Below, in pieces: positions 10,989 through 20,933 of a stretch of DNA of 24,874 nt. The notes below the pieces were generated by a model. The model was given only the letters and a program-made list of their open reading frames with translations, did not search any database and had not been told where the DNA came from. This DNA comes from Protostelium mycophagum (Eukaryota; Evosea; Variosea; Protosteliida; Protosteliaceae). The translations under genes were made by a program, and so were the position numbers. The first letter of the stretch is position 1; each line of letters begins with the position of its first letter. The stretch covers positions 1 to 24,874 of the forward strand of contig MZNV01001565.1 in assembly GCA_002081555.1 (NCBI GenBank). Direction: 5' to 3'.

Positions 10989-13900
10989 ATGATGACGTCC
11001 ACCAAGCTCCTCTTTCAAATTCTGTTCCATGTATTTGTATTCTTGAGTTCAAGGTAGCGTTTTCGTAGCATTGATGAAGGCTGATGATCAAGGACTGAAG
11101 CAGCGCCTTACCACCTCCAAGGATACTATTTCTCGACTTTCAACCAGTTTGGAAACAACATTTCCGTCGGTAATATATTTCCGTGGGCTCTTCAGGGCAA
11201 CAATCTCTCGTCAGTGGTGAATGTGACCAACATCCTCTTTCATGGGATCTCCCAACAGCTGATCTATAATGATACTCTTACTTGGGACATCAATCCTCTC
11301 TATCTCACCAATTTAACGAGCGAGTGGGGAAGCTATCTCTCATTTCAGCTGATCTCGCCGACTTCTGAGGACCTGACTGTGGTGTTTGAGAGGCCAAATG
11401 ATTGGATCTGGTACTGGTTGGATGTTGAAGCAGAATCGCCGACGATTTGGAATGGCAAATGGATCACCATAATCGATCAACCACAATCAGTCAATCAAAC
11501 GTTGACCGAGAATGTTCCATATCCAGTTTTATTGATGTACGTCAATACGGAGAGCCGAGGAAGTTTTACATTTCCTTATCCTATGGACAGTGTTTTTACA
11601 GTGAGCTATTCTCACCATCTTCTCGACGATTAAGGTGTCCATCATCTCATTTTCTTCAGGATGTCCAGACGAAGTGTCTTCGTTTCAGCTGCCCTGCCAA
11701 TACAATGTGCACGGCACTGATGAGAGGTGTTCCTACCTGTGTGTGTCCCGACCTCTCTTATAACTCTTCTTGTTCCATCATGCCCTCTGTGCCCGCTTGC
11801 ATGGAGGGATGGTATGAATGTGTTGGAGGTTGCTGTGAGATGCCGACATGTCAATCTACAACTCTGTTTTCTCCGGGGTGGGCGATCGTTATCATCAAAT
11901 AACTGATTTATTTTAGCTACAAGCTAGTGAGCAACTCACCTCTATCTTTTTTGAACCTGTCTTTCCCAACCTATTTAGTATCAGCAGACTGCACAAAAGC
12001 CTTTGGTACACACCCCATCACAGGATCTCTGTCCGTCTACAACACTGTAGATAATAGCATGGTCGCAGAATTCGTATCTATTCCGGGGCAGCCAGCAACA
12101 AAGAACTACACACAATTGGTGCTGAAAAATGACGGGCTCTTCGCGTTGGCGTTTGGTAGTAACGACACCATCTTCGCTGTTTCAAGCACAGTGGCTCAAC
12201 TTATTTTGGGAAACGATGGCCGATTGACCATCTACAACGAAAAGCGCGAGCTGATTGGTTCTTCTCCAATTCTCCAACAAGATACCCCGATGTCACCCTT
12301 GGGTAATCAATTCATGTGAATGTTTCAGCTGATAGCATCAGGAGGTCTATTGACGATTCAGACGCAAACGACAAATATGAACCCGCTCAATTGTGAAAGC
12401 AACACACCAATCACCATGAACATGTGGCCGTGGAAAGTGTCCACAGTGGTCAAGTATTCGTCACCTTTCATCTATAACGTGACAGTAAGAGATGGTGTCA
12501 TGAGTATCAGCGGACTGAACTTTGGTGATGTTCAGCAATGTCTATATGTTTCTGTTGGTGGACGACAAGTGAGTAGTAGTAGATGAGTATATAGCTGACA
12601 CAATCAGTTGAATACATTGCTTGTCAGGAGTGACATCTTGATACAATTGACCACGAGCGCGTTGACAGGTAAATCGTCTAAACGTTCAGAGGATGACGCG
12701 TACAGGTGTCAATGTATCAATCATCGTCACATTGAAGAATCAGAGCGGTATTTATCTGGCCTCTTGGAACAGCGTTGATTTGGAGCAAATAGGTCTGCAT
12801 ATGCCATTGAAATATCATCTGAAAACATACAGATACGAGTACAGGATCCATACAGAATGCCACACAATCTATCCTATCTGCTATTGTGAGATCTAACGCT
12901 ACAAATTTCGCATATACGTCATCACACATCAATATCACCGTGCAGAAAATAGTGGGAGATACGTCAGATATCAACGTCAAATCTGGGAGTGTCTCCGTAT
13001 ATGTACCAAAAGATGCGACATCATCATCCAATACCAATACTTCGTATGTAACATGCTATGTTTCAGACAGTAATCCACTTCAAAACGAATCTTCTACGAG
13101 AGTGTAAGACATTCAGTTGAAACATATATTAATCAATCTCAAAAATGCAGATATTCTGCAGTAGTGGGCATCAGCCTGCTGAAAGCAGACGGCACAGAAA
13201 TAAATGTGAACAATATAAATACACCCATATCGATCAATTTCACTGCCTTAGTTCAGCCAGCTGATGGATATCGTATGTATTAATCCTCATCTATAAGATT
13301 TTTGATTGGTTTTATAGGGCTGATATGCTCATACTGGGACGAATCAAACAACGCATGGAATGAGAGGGGTGTATCTACAACCAGAACAGACAACATAACA
13401 AACATATACACGTGCCTGACGACACATCTCACAAACTTCACCCTGACATCCTCGAAAATCCCCGCACCTCCTGGGCAAGTGTCCGCTCAATCTCCACAAT
13501 CTAACAACGTGATTAACATCATCATCATCATTGCATGTGTGGTGGGAGGTGTATTCTCAATCGCTCTTGTCATTGTGGCCATCCTGCTCCTGATGAAAAG
13601 AAAGGTGAATATTCACCTTTAAATAAATTTGACTCGTTGTAGAGGAGCTCATACGACCAGCCTATCTCACTAGAAAACTCGGACAATATGACATCAGTGA
13701 CATGCCAGGAGATAGTGAAGATGGAAGACAATGTGAGTGTATGGAAGGGCATTTATGGAGGCACAACAATTGTGGCTGTGAAGAAGGGAGATGGAAGAAA
13801 GCGTGTGCAGATGTTGAAAGAAGCGACAACTGCAAAGGTGAGCTTTTTCGTGTCTAATATGCTGAGATCTGATGTCTCAGGGACTGCATCATCCGAACAT

Positions 13901-14773
13901 CATCATGTACGTCAATCAGTGCTTCACCACGACAGAGTCCTACATCGTCTACGAGTGGATGAGGGACTGTGATCTCTCCACTTATATGTCCAATCAAAGA
14001 TTGGATGATCTTCAGATTGCTTCGATGTAAGTAGTCATTTTTGGAATGATGTGAATGCAGATGTTGAACGAAGTAGATCTGTGCAAATCGCAAGAGCGAT
14101 CGACTTTTTACACAATCAGAACCTTGTCCATAAGAGGATAATCTCGTCCAATGTAATTCAATCATCTCTAAGGACATGATTGACATGCTTAGGTACTTCT
14201 GTCGTGTGGTGATGACGTCATCACAGCAAAGCTGGGGGGGTTATCAAACGTGTGCGACACTAGGGAGAGAGCAAATCCAGGAGATATTCACAGATTTAGT
14301 GTAAGTAGGCGCTCATCATGATGTGCATTCTAAAACTGACAGGCACCTGAGATAATGAGAGGAGAAGCACATCAGGTGCAATCATCAATATGGTCTTTTG
14401 GTGCACTACTTTGGGTCATGACAGCACACAGTGAGCAGATCTATAACGGACTCTCTGATGAAAAGGTGAAGGTTTGTCTGGCTTGTTACAGATGAGCTAA
14501 TCTACATCAGGTATTCAAGATGTTGTCAAGAGGGGAGATAACTCTGGAGATAAATCAGTATTGGGACCACGGACTGAAGATCATCATAGAGAGATGGTGA
14601 GTGTCCCAATTTTTTCTTTTCGTTTACATTGAATCAGCTGCCGATTTAATCCTGAGGAGAGAGCATCGCTTGGTTCCATCAACACTTCTTTGACGGTGAT
14701 GTTAGGACTCTTAACAAAAGGGGGAGCCGATCAGATGGATGATGAGGATGCATATAATGCTTCAGGGATCTGA
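10989..14773 (+). CDS. Receptor pseudokinase with EGF-like, lectin-like, IPT/TIG and GPS modules
   Basis: Type I receptor in many exons. The first exon encodes a signal peptide (MMTSTKLLFQILFHVFVFL, ATG at 10989) and splices over a 39-nt intron. The ectodomain has a beta-rich N-terminal unit (from 11100); an EGF-like and Cys-rich segment (TKCLRFSCP, CVCPDL, GGCC; 11660-11850); a beta unit reminiscent of bulb-type lectin (LVLKNDGLFAL, LILGNDGRLTIYN; 11985-12300); an IPT/TIG fold (SISGLNFGD, YVSVGG; 12460-12750); and a GPS (CSYWDESNNAW, then CLTTHLTNF; 13325-13450). TM: IIIIIACVVGGVFSIALVIV near 13515-13590. The cytosolic domain keeps VAVKK, HHPNII and SAPEIM. The catalytic loop reads HKRIISSN, so the Asp is replaced, and no DFG is visible (AKLGGLSN). 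The glycine loop is also degenerate. It should bind or regulate rather than phosphorylate. It lies head-to-head with the active receptor kinase. Confidence 0.85.
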
Positions 14774-15132
14774 AAGTGAATAGAGTCTTACGTTCGTGGG
14801 GCAGATCACTCATCTACAAAACAAAACGGCGAATACAAGTTACATGATTTCTTTTGGATACCTGCTCGTGTTGGGTTCACACCCATATCATTCATCCTGT
14901 ACCCACCAGATTGACCAGCGGTGGAGCAGATGTCTTACGCACAGCTGTAATTATACCGCGTCTTCCAGGGGCACAACCCACAACATGGGCTGACAGCACG
15001 CCGTATAAAACTCCTTCTCCATCGCTGTAACGAAAGCACACCAAAATATTTGTTAAACTGGGATTTCGATAATGACACTTCTGTCAAAATGACACTTTTT
15101 GATAGCTCATCCACGTCGTGGTGTACTTGCTA
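14774..15132. other. Intergenic stretch with an unsupported minus-strand reading frame
   Basis: No confident gene. On the minus strand, roughly 15045 down to 14915, an open frame reads FRYSDGEGVLYGVLSAHV and then VVGCAPGRRGIITAVRK. It ends at a plausible donor (GTGGGT) and could splice to a short exon ending near 14812. It has no ATG in frame that I can find and no family I recognise. A direct repeat AATGACACTT lies at 15071-15080 and 15088-15097, just upstream of the next plus-strand gene. Confidence 0.25.
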
Positions 15133-15493
15133 ATGTCATTTAAAACCGATCCATTTTCAATCTATCAGAGCGAAGACCAGGATGACTTTGAAGAGGTGAT
15201 TGGATGGTCGATCATCCACCACTGCTGACAACAGTTCAGAACATTACCAACAGAGGAGCCCTCCTGGATGCGATTATTTCATGAGCTTCCAAAGGACAAT
15301 TATACAGTGACCCCAAGAGCTGACCCGCTTTTTCAGCCCAGCACTCTTGAGCTAACAATGCGTGGCGGCTTCGACAACACTCATGATCCAACAATGGCCG
15401 TGAAGAGCCGAAGAACACGTTCGCTCATGATGGTCTCAGGGGTATGTTGCCCATTTATGCATCCAGGATTGTGATGACAAGATGCAGGAGTAA
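15133..15493 (+). CDS. Small soluble protein of unknown function (about 93 aa)
   Basis: Not recognised. Three exons are proposed: 15133-15195, 15235-15441 and 15482-15493, with introns of 39 and 40 nt (GTGATT..ACAG and GTATGT..CAAG), both phase 0. The product starts MSFKTDPFSIYQSEDQDDFEE, continues FRTLPTEEPSWMRLFHELPK and ends SLMMVSGMQE. The N-terminal part is acidic (SEDQDDFEE) and the end is basic (KSRRTRS). It has no signal peptide or membrane helix. If the second intron is retained the end becomes SGVCCPFMHPGL. AATAAA occurs about 60 nt past the stop (near 15552). Support is frame continuity across a stop-containing intron of the length typical for this DNA; there is no homology evidence. 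Confidence 0.45.
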
Positions 15494-15764
15494 AATATTG
15501 GTGATCAATGCAGAGCCTCATCAAACCACCCACATTCTGATTCTGTGCGATCAATAAACGCCTGGTTTACACTTTAAGATGTAGGGAGAGCGTGCCTGTT
15601 CTTCGCTGTGTTACCGTAGAATCTACGGTAACAACCGTATATTTTGTAATGACCAAATGATACAATCATTCACATTCCGAAAGTGCGCTGTCTTTATAAT
15701 TTGACATCTCTTCGAGTGAATCCCATGCCGCATCTAAAAAAACCTCTTCCATCGATCAGTACCC
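15494..15764. other. Convergent intergenic region
   Basis: This is the gap between the small plus-strand gene and the minus-strand Ser/Thr kinase. It contains a probable polyadenylation signal for the former near 15552 and a 23-bp near-perfect palindrome at 15610-15632. No coding potential is seen. Confidence 0.5.
15610..15632. repeat. Perfect inverted repeat, 11-bp arms, 1-nt centre
   Basis: GTTACCGTAGA is followed after a single A by its exact reverse complement. It lies between the 3' ends of two convergent genes. With a one-base centre it cannot form a good RNA hairpin without opening central pairs, so a dimeric protein site or a cruciform is as likely as a 3'-end structure. Confidence 0.8.
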
Positions 15765-16915
15765 TCAGCTTTTTCTCGGAAAAATGCCAAGAATCTTCCT
15801 TTTCTTTTCTGTTTTGAGCCAAGGATGCTTCAGGACCCCGTCAATGTCGGGGCGCTCGGCTGCGTCCATTTTTAGCATCACTAAGACGAGAGACTTTGCG
15901 GAATAAGAAGGGGGGACGATGTCGGGCCTTTCGGGCCATTCCAGGTCCACCTTTGAAATTTAGAATTGAGGATTTTTCTTGAAATAAAAATTCAAGATTT
16001 CTCACGTTAAAATACGCGGATGTTACCGTGATATTAACGTGGGAAATAAACACCAATAAATAAATTCATACCTTTTGGTCACCCTCAATCCAGCCTTGTA
16101 ATTTCTCTACTGAAAAAGGTGGAAGTCCCACCAATATTATATATAAGATCTATACATCTTGAGATCTCATCTACAACGCTGTAGAAGCTCACCATACCGA
16201 GTCCCCATATATCAGCCTTCGTGGCGATGAAGGGAAGACGCAGCCTGACCTCTGGTGAGGCGTACTCTTCTGTACCTCCAAATTGTGTGCAAAGCTGTTT
16301 CGTATCTCTTTGGCATAATCCGAAATCAATCAGAACCAGATCGCCTGTCAAGCATCAATTTCCAAGAACCAAATGACATTTGGAGAACCGAGATGATGAG
16401 AGAGGAAGAAGGAAGGGCTCACCTCTTGGTGTGACTCGAATGTTCTCTAATTTGATATCTAAGTGAGCTATATTTTGTCGATGGACGTGTTTGACCGCCT
16501 TTGCAAGTCCAAAAAACATCCTTTTTGCTTTCGTTTCATCTATTGGTTCCCATCGGCACATGTCCATATACTCATACAGATTGCATCCATTGATGTATTC
16601 AGTGACAATGTTCGTTCGATCTCCGTCGTCATATGATTCCACAAACTTGACTATATTGCCATGTTTTAACTTTCTTGCGGCCGCAACCTGAAGAGATCAA
16701 CTTACGCGAACCAATCGTTGTGTCACCTCATTCTTAATCATCGCCTCTGTCTCTGGTGTTCTTAATATCTGTTTGATGACTACACTTGTGGCTCTCTGAT
16801 TTCTGGCCAATGATACAGAACCCATCTCTGATTGTGAGAGAGTGCTAGTCACGGAGTAGCTTCGGCTTGATCTCGTGCTGAAACTTGACCTGCTACTAAA
16901 ACCCAAGTCCAGCAT
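15765..16915 (-). CDS. CAMK-like serine/threonine protein kinase
   Basis: A compact cytosolic kinase in about five exons. It starts at 16915 with a Ser/Arg-rich leader (LDLGFSSRSSFSTRSSRSYS). The fold then shows VVIKQ (ATP lysine), helix C and beta-4 reading NEVAAARKLKHGNIVKF, the catalytic loop HLDIKLENI (Leu instead of the usual Arg of HRD, Asp kept), VLIDFGLC, GGTEEYASPEV, KADIWGLGMILY, then VGLPPF, and ends RPDIDGVLKHPWL plus a basic tail. The HxD, DFG and APE-equivalent (SPE) residues are intact, so it should be active. The RPxIxxxLxHPW ending and LPPF are typical of CAMK/SNF1-type kinases. The intron after NE is best read as 39 nt (GTGACA..TTCAG). Another intron, near 16152-16194, holds CTACAGCGTTGTAG. 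It is divergent from the fucosidase gene. Confidence 0.9.
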
Positions 16916-17385
16916 GATGATTGTGGTTGTGAGAAAATAAACTGTTTTTTTTCGTTGGTTTTTGCCCTCCTTTTGGCGGGTTTTACAAAGCGAGAACCCA
17001 TTTTATTTGCTAAGGTTTTCGTTTTGGGTTGTGCAAAGAGAGCAGAATCACGATCGATATAGGACGAAACCAGAGATAGGGGCTGAAAGAGACAGAAGGA
17101 AGTAGTGACTCTTTGAGATTTATGTTTCTGATGCGCCAGAAAAAATCGGTTGCATTTTGAAAAGTGTTCTTCAACATGGTCCGTTTTGTTCGTTTCGTTT
17201 GATTCAAGTTCTTCAACATGGTCCACCACCAAGTCCCTAACCATAATTCTACATCATTGTAGATGAGATTTTTACCTGAAAATAGAAACAGAGATTTTTG
17301 ATCAGGCCAAGAGATTCGTGAGTTGTAGTTTGTGAACATTCCTCATCCAAAGAAGCAAACTCGCATCACACACGTCACGAACAGA
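16916..17385. promoter_or_regulatory. Bidirectional upstream region, kinase / fucosidase
   Basis: About 470 nt separate two divergent start codons. Frames on the minus strand here (up to 131 codons) show only low-complexity Lys/Thr/Arg-rich sequence without a domain. A 10-bp stretch GTTCTTCAAC is repeated (17167 and 17209), each followed by ATGGTCC. It is presumed to carry both promoters. Confidence 0.4.
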
Positions 17386-19378
17386 ATGAGGGGAACATTA
17401 CTCCTTCTCACTTTGTTTTTCTTCACGACTGCTGCTCTAGACAATGCCAAAGCACATTTCCGCCCGTCTCCGAAACCTGAGACGATATATACTCCAGATT
17501 GGCCCTCATTAGACAAGAGACCTCTTCCTTCTTGGTATGATCAAGCAAAGGTTCGTCACTTTCTGGAAAGATGTGATGTCATTAATCCTCCTCAGATCGG
17601 GATCTTCGTACATTGGGGTGTTTATTCTGTGCCTGCTTATGCCTGTAATGAGTGAGTCTTTAAAATTACCTCTTGATTTTACCATATACCAGCGGCCTTG
17701 CAGAATGGTACTGGTGGTTTTGGAATCAGAATTATTTGGGCTGCCAAGCGGCCTGGCACAACAACACGTACGGTCCCCACTTTAAATACACAGACTTCGC
17801 GCCCATGTTCAAAGCCCAACTCTTCGATGCCGACCGTTGGGCCTCTTTATTCAAGAGAAGTGGTGCTAAATACGTAGTGTTCACGACGAAGCACCACGAG
17901 GGCTGGTGTAACTTTCCTTCTGCTCAATCATGTGAGATGTTCGAAATCCCGCCATTTTGAAGGTCTGATGGAATAGGGAACTGGAACAGCGTGGATAACG
18001 GACCAGGAAAAGACTTAACCCGCTTAGTCACGGACGCTGTCCGAAAAGCAGGTCTGCGTGTTGGGCTCTACCACAGCCTGTTTGAATGGTGATCATCATC
18101 TCTTTACTTTTTCATTCTGATTTGCTCAGGTTCAATCCACTTTATCTGAGCGACAGAGCGAACAATTTCAAGACAAGCAGATATGTAGACGAGATTTTAC
18201 AGCCACAACTACACCAGATCGCCACAGATTACGCACCAGATCTGGTAGGTTGTGATGAGATAGATACATCTGAAAACAATAGATCTGGGCTGATGGTGAT
18301 TGGGAAGCGAATGCGACCTACTGGAGTGAGTGAATGTACAAATATAGACGCTAAAAATAGCAGAATCCAAAGAATTCCTCGCGTGGCTCTACAACGAGTC
18401 ACCTTCAAAAAACGAAGTGATCGTGAATGACAGATGGGGGGCAGATGCAGAGAGTGCTCATGGTGGTTACTGGACTGGTATGTTGATTGTCAGATGATGA
18501 CATCACATTTTGTGCCGTGTGTATTTTTAGAGTCTGAGTAAAATCGCCAAGTTGGATTTGTTTGTAATTTTTCATACCACAGCATTGCAGAGGTGCCAAA
18601 CAATAATTTGAATATTGAACTATCACAGGTGACGACCGCTGGAATCCCAATGACATTCAAAAGGTTTTTTATATTAAGAAATGCCAATCAAGCATAAAAA
18701 ATTGAAACAACACAGCACAAATGGGAGGACTGCTTCACGATTGACTCTGGATCATGGGGTTACAACCGCAACTCCACTTTCAAGAATTATCTCTCCATCG
18801 AGACCATGTTGGACACCATGATGAGCTCCATCTCTAAATTTGGCAATGCGCTCATCAATGTCGGGCCGACTTCTGATGGACTGATACTCCCCATATTTGA
18901 GGAGAGGTTGACGCAGATGGGCGAATGGCTCGATGTAAACGGGGAGGCGGTGTATGGAACCACCCCTTGGATTTCTCCACGGGACGAGGACGTCGTGCCG
19001 GGAAAAAAGAACATAACCGTTTGGTGAGATTTTTAACAAATTGAAAAAATATTTTTTTTGAAATTTAAAAAATGAGTCAAATTTTTTTAAAGTTTGTGAG
19101 ATTCAAAAAATAAAAAATGTAGGTACACTGTGAAGGCGCAAGTGTTATATGCCACAGTCATGTCTTGGCCTTACGATAATGTCATCCGGTTGACACTCCC
19201 TGTTCCCCAGAACAACCCCTCCATCACTATGATCGGCTACGACAACACCACCCTCGGGTTTACATACTCCAACAGCCAACTTGTGGTGCAGATGCCAGAC
19301 GTGCCCGTGACTGCGCTCCCTTCTAAATGGGCTTGGTGTTTTAGGCTGAAAGGTTTTATCCACAAGAACAAAGTGTGA
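17386..19378 (+). CDS. Alpha-L-fucosidase, GH29, secreted/lysosomal
   Basis: The enzyme removes terminal alpha-L-fucose from glycans by a retaining mechanism. The start at 17386 gives a signal peptide ([20 protein letters not shown]). Family landmarks in order: [45 protein letters not shown]; then, after splicing near 18244-18287, [14 protein letters not shown], where the Asp of WADG is the predicted nucleophile; [30 protein letters not shown] with [14 protein letters not shown]; and a C-terminal beta domain. About nine exons; introns are mostly 35-45 nt (first one 17652-17692), with a longer AT-rich one at 19025-19121. The stop overlaps a polyadenylation signal (TGAATAAA, 19376-19383). N-glycosylation sites (NNT, NES, NST) fit a secretory route. 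The reading is complete, with no broken exon. Confidence 0.96.
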
Positions 19379-19390
19379 ATAAATTGTGAT

Positions 19391-19667
19391 ATGAACTTAC
19401 AACAAAGCATTTTCTTGTAAATAATGAGTGTTATGGAATCATGCAAGAGTGCTGTTATCAATTGCGCTGGGAGGCTTGTGTCTCATTGGAGGATTATTAT
19501 ATTATGTCAGAAGAATTCTCCAACTACCAAACACTTCAAAATTGGCTGGTCACCTCTGAAAGCCTGGGTTTAGAACTTATGTATCAGGAAGGCTATGTCA
19601 AATTCTACTTTTGGCTGCAACACTTGCCTTGGTTTCAGTTCAGTGGAGTTTCTTTATTCACACGTAA
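19391..19667 (+). CDS. Candidate two-helix membrane miniprotein (about 68 aa)
   Basis: Doubtful but coherent. Exons 19391-19416, 19448-19548 and 19588-19667 join over introns of 31 and 39 nt. The product is MNLQQSIFLVLLSIALGGL.. with a first hydrophobic helix (LLSIALGGLCLIGGLLYY), a basic turn (VRRILQ) and a second helix (ILLLAATLALVSVQW), ending FFIHT. Both hydrophobic segments lie in the same frame, interrupted only by the stop inside the second proposed intron, which supports the model. Against it: the ATG is 12 nt past the fucosidase stop and inside its expected cleavage zone, so its promoter would lie in the fucosidase last exon. The competing unspliced frame at 19441-19707 has no features. 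Function unknown. Confidence 0.35.
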
Positions 19668-19783
19668 GTGCACCTGCTTTACAGCTCAGCTTAAAGTGAA
19701 GAAATGAGAGATCAGGCCTATATTTATTGAGGCCACGGCCTTTGGCGCCAAAATACTCCTTGTTCCATAATGTGTAAGGTTGA

Positions 19784-20933
19784 TTAACAGCAGCCTCCAC
19801 CACCCTCTATCACAATGTAAATCACATTTTCGCATCATTCATCTCACCATTCTGATTAGTCCGCGAGATGTTCATCTTGTCTTTATTATGCACTCCTCCT
19901 CGTCCTGTGTTGAGCCTACAAACAGTCATATCTTCCCATCTACAACTCTTCCAAAAGAATAAATACGCACTGTACTTTTATGCACTCTGCGGCAAGAGTC
20001 TCGAAAGCCTCTTGGATTCCGTCCCCATTTTTCGCTGAGGTTTCTACGTATTTAATTTTGTGCTTGTCTGCAAAGGCTCCAGCTGCAATCTTGTCAGAAT
20101 TTTGAACATCTTTGAGACTTAGCGCAAAAAGTCGTTGTACTAAGAATTTTTATATTTATGTTTATGTAGTTATTATATCACATGATCATCAAATCAATAC
20201 TCGCTTAATGATCATTATCCATGTTGAGCCGGATGATTTGATGGAGTGGCTTTTGCCATGATGTTTGCTTCTTTTTTTAAAAATTTAAAGATAACAAGAT
20301 GGTTCACCCTCAACAGCGTCCACCATGCGATGTCCAGTGATATCACTCTTATTTCCGACCAACACGATGGAAACATATTCGGGTGCGTTCTTCTTGATCT
20401 CTTCAATCCATGCTGTTCGTATTAGGATGGATGGATTGTATGATCTGGACATACTTCTGATCTTAAGGAAAGTGTTAATGTCGGTGACATCAAAAATGAG
20501 GAGAATACCATCAGATCCTCTATAAAAGCTGGCCACAATCGTACGGTATCGTTCTGTTTTTATCACAAGAGGAGGGAATAAGATTATTCACCTTGACCGG
20601 CAGTATCCCAAAGAGAGAGCTTAACTGTTCTATCATTCAAATGGATCGTTTTCATTTTGAAGTCCACGCCAATTGTGGATATAAAATTTGGGGAAAAAGT
20701 GTTATCAGCATATCGTAGAAGCACGCAGCTCTGTGGTTTCATTTATCAGCAAGATCATTACATCCCAGATCAAGTGGGACGATACATAAATTGAGAACGA
20801 AGAACTCACCTTGCCGACACCAGACTCTCCAAGAAGGAGTAATTTCAGATTATAATCACTGTTATAATGTTAAATAACTCTGAAATGAACTGATCTTGCG
20901 ACAACTAAATCCTCACGCTTGTGGATTGGACAT
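19784..20933 (-). CDS. Rab-family small GTPase
   Basis: A membrane-traffic GTPase of the Rab1/8/10-like type, complete. The first exon is tiny (MSNPQ, ATG at 20933). Then come the P-loop [11 protein letters not shown], switch [16 protein letters not shown], switch [26 protein letters not shown], the guanine motifs GNKSD and ETSAK, and the end GGGGCC, a double-cysteine geranylgeranylation signal. About eight exons; the intron near 20115-20300 (about 185 nt, AT-rich) is the longest I can place with confidence in the window. The final intron (GTGAGATG..GATAG) leaves only the last seven codons. It sits tail-to-tail with the fucosidase gene. The subfamily cannot be fixed by eye. Confidence 0.96.

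Noticed and set aside
16697-16735. An 18-nt intron (GTAAGT..CTTCAG, 16690-16707) in the CAMK-like kinase, which would be among the shortest known
   Set aside because: A 39-nt intron starting at GTGACA (ending at the same acceptor) joins NE directly to VAAARKLKHGNIV, which gives the normal kinase spacing and the usual intron length here.
19441-19707. Unspliced 88-codon frame after the fucosidase
   Set aside because: No features; the alternative spliced frame in the same place gives two coherent membrane helices.
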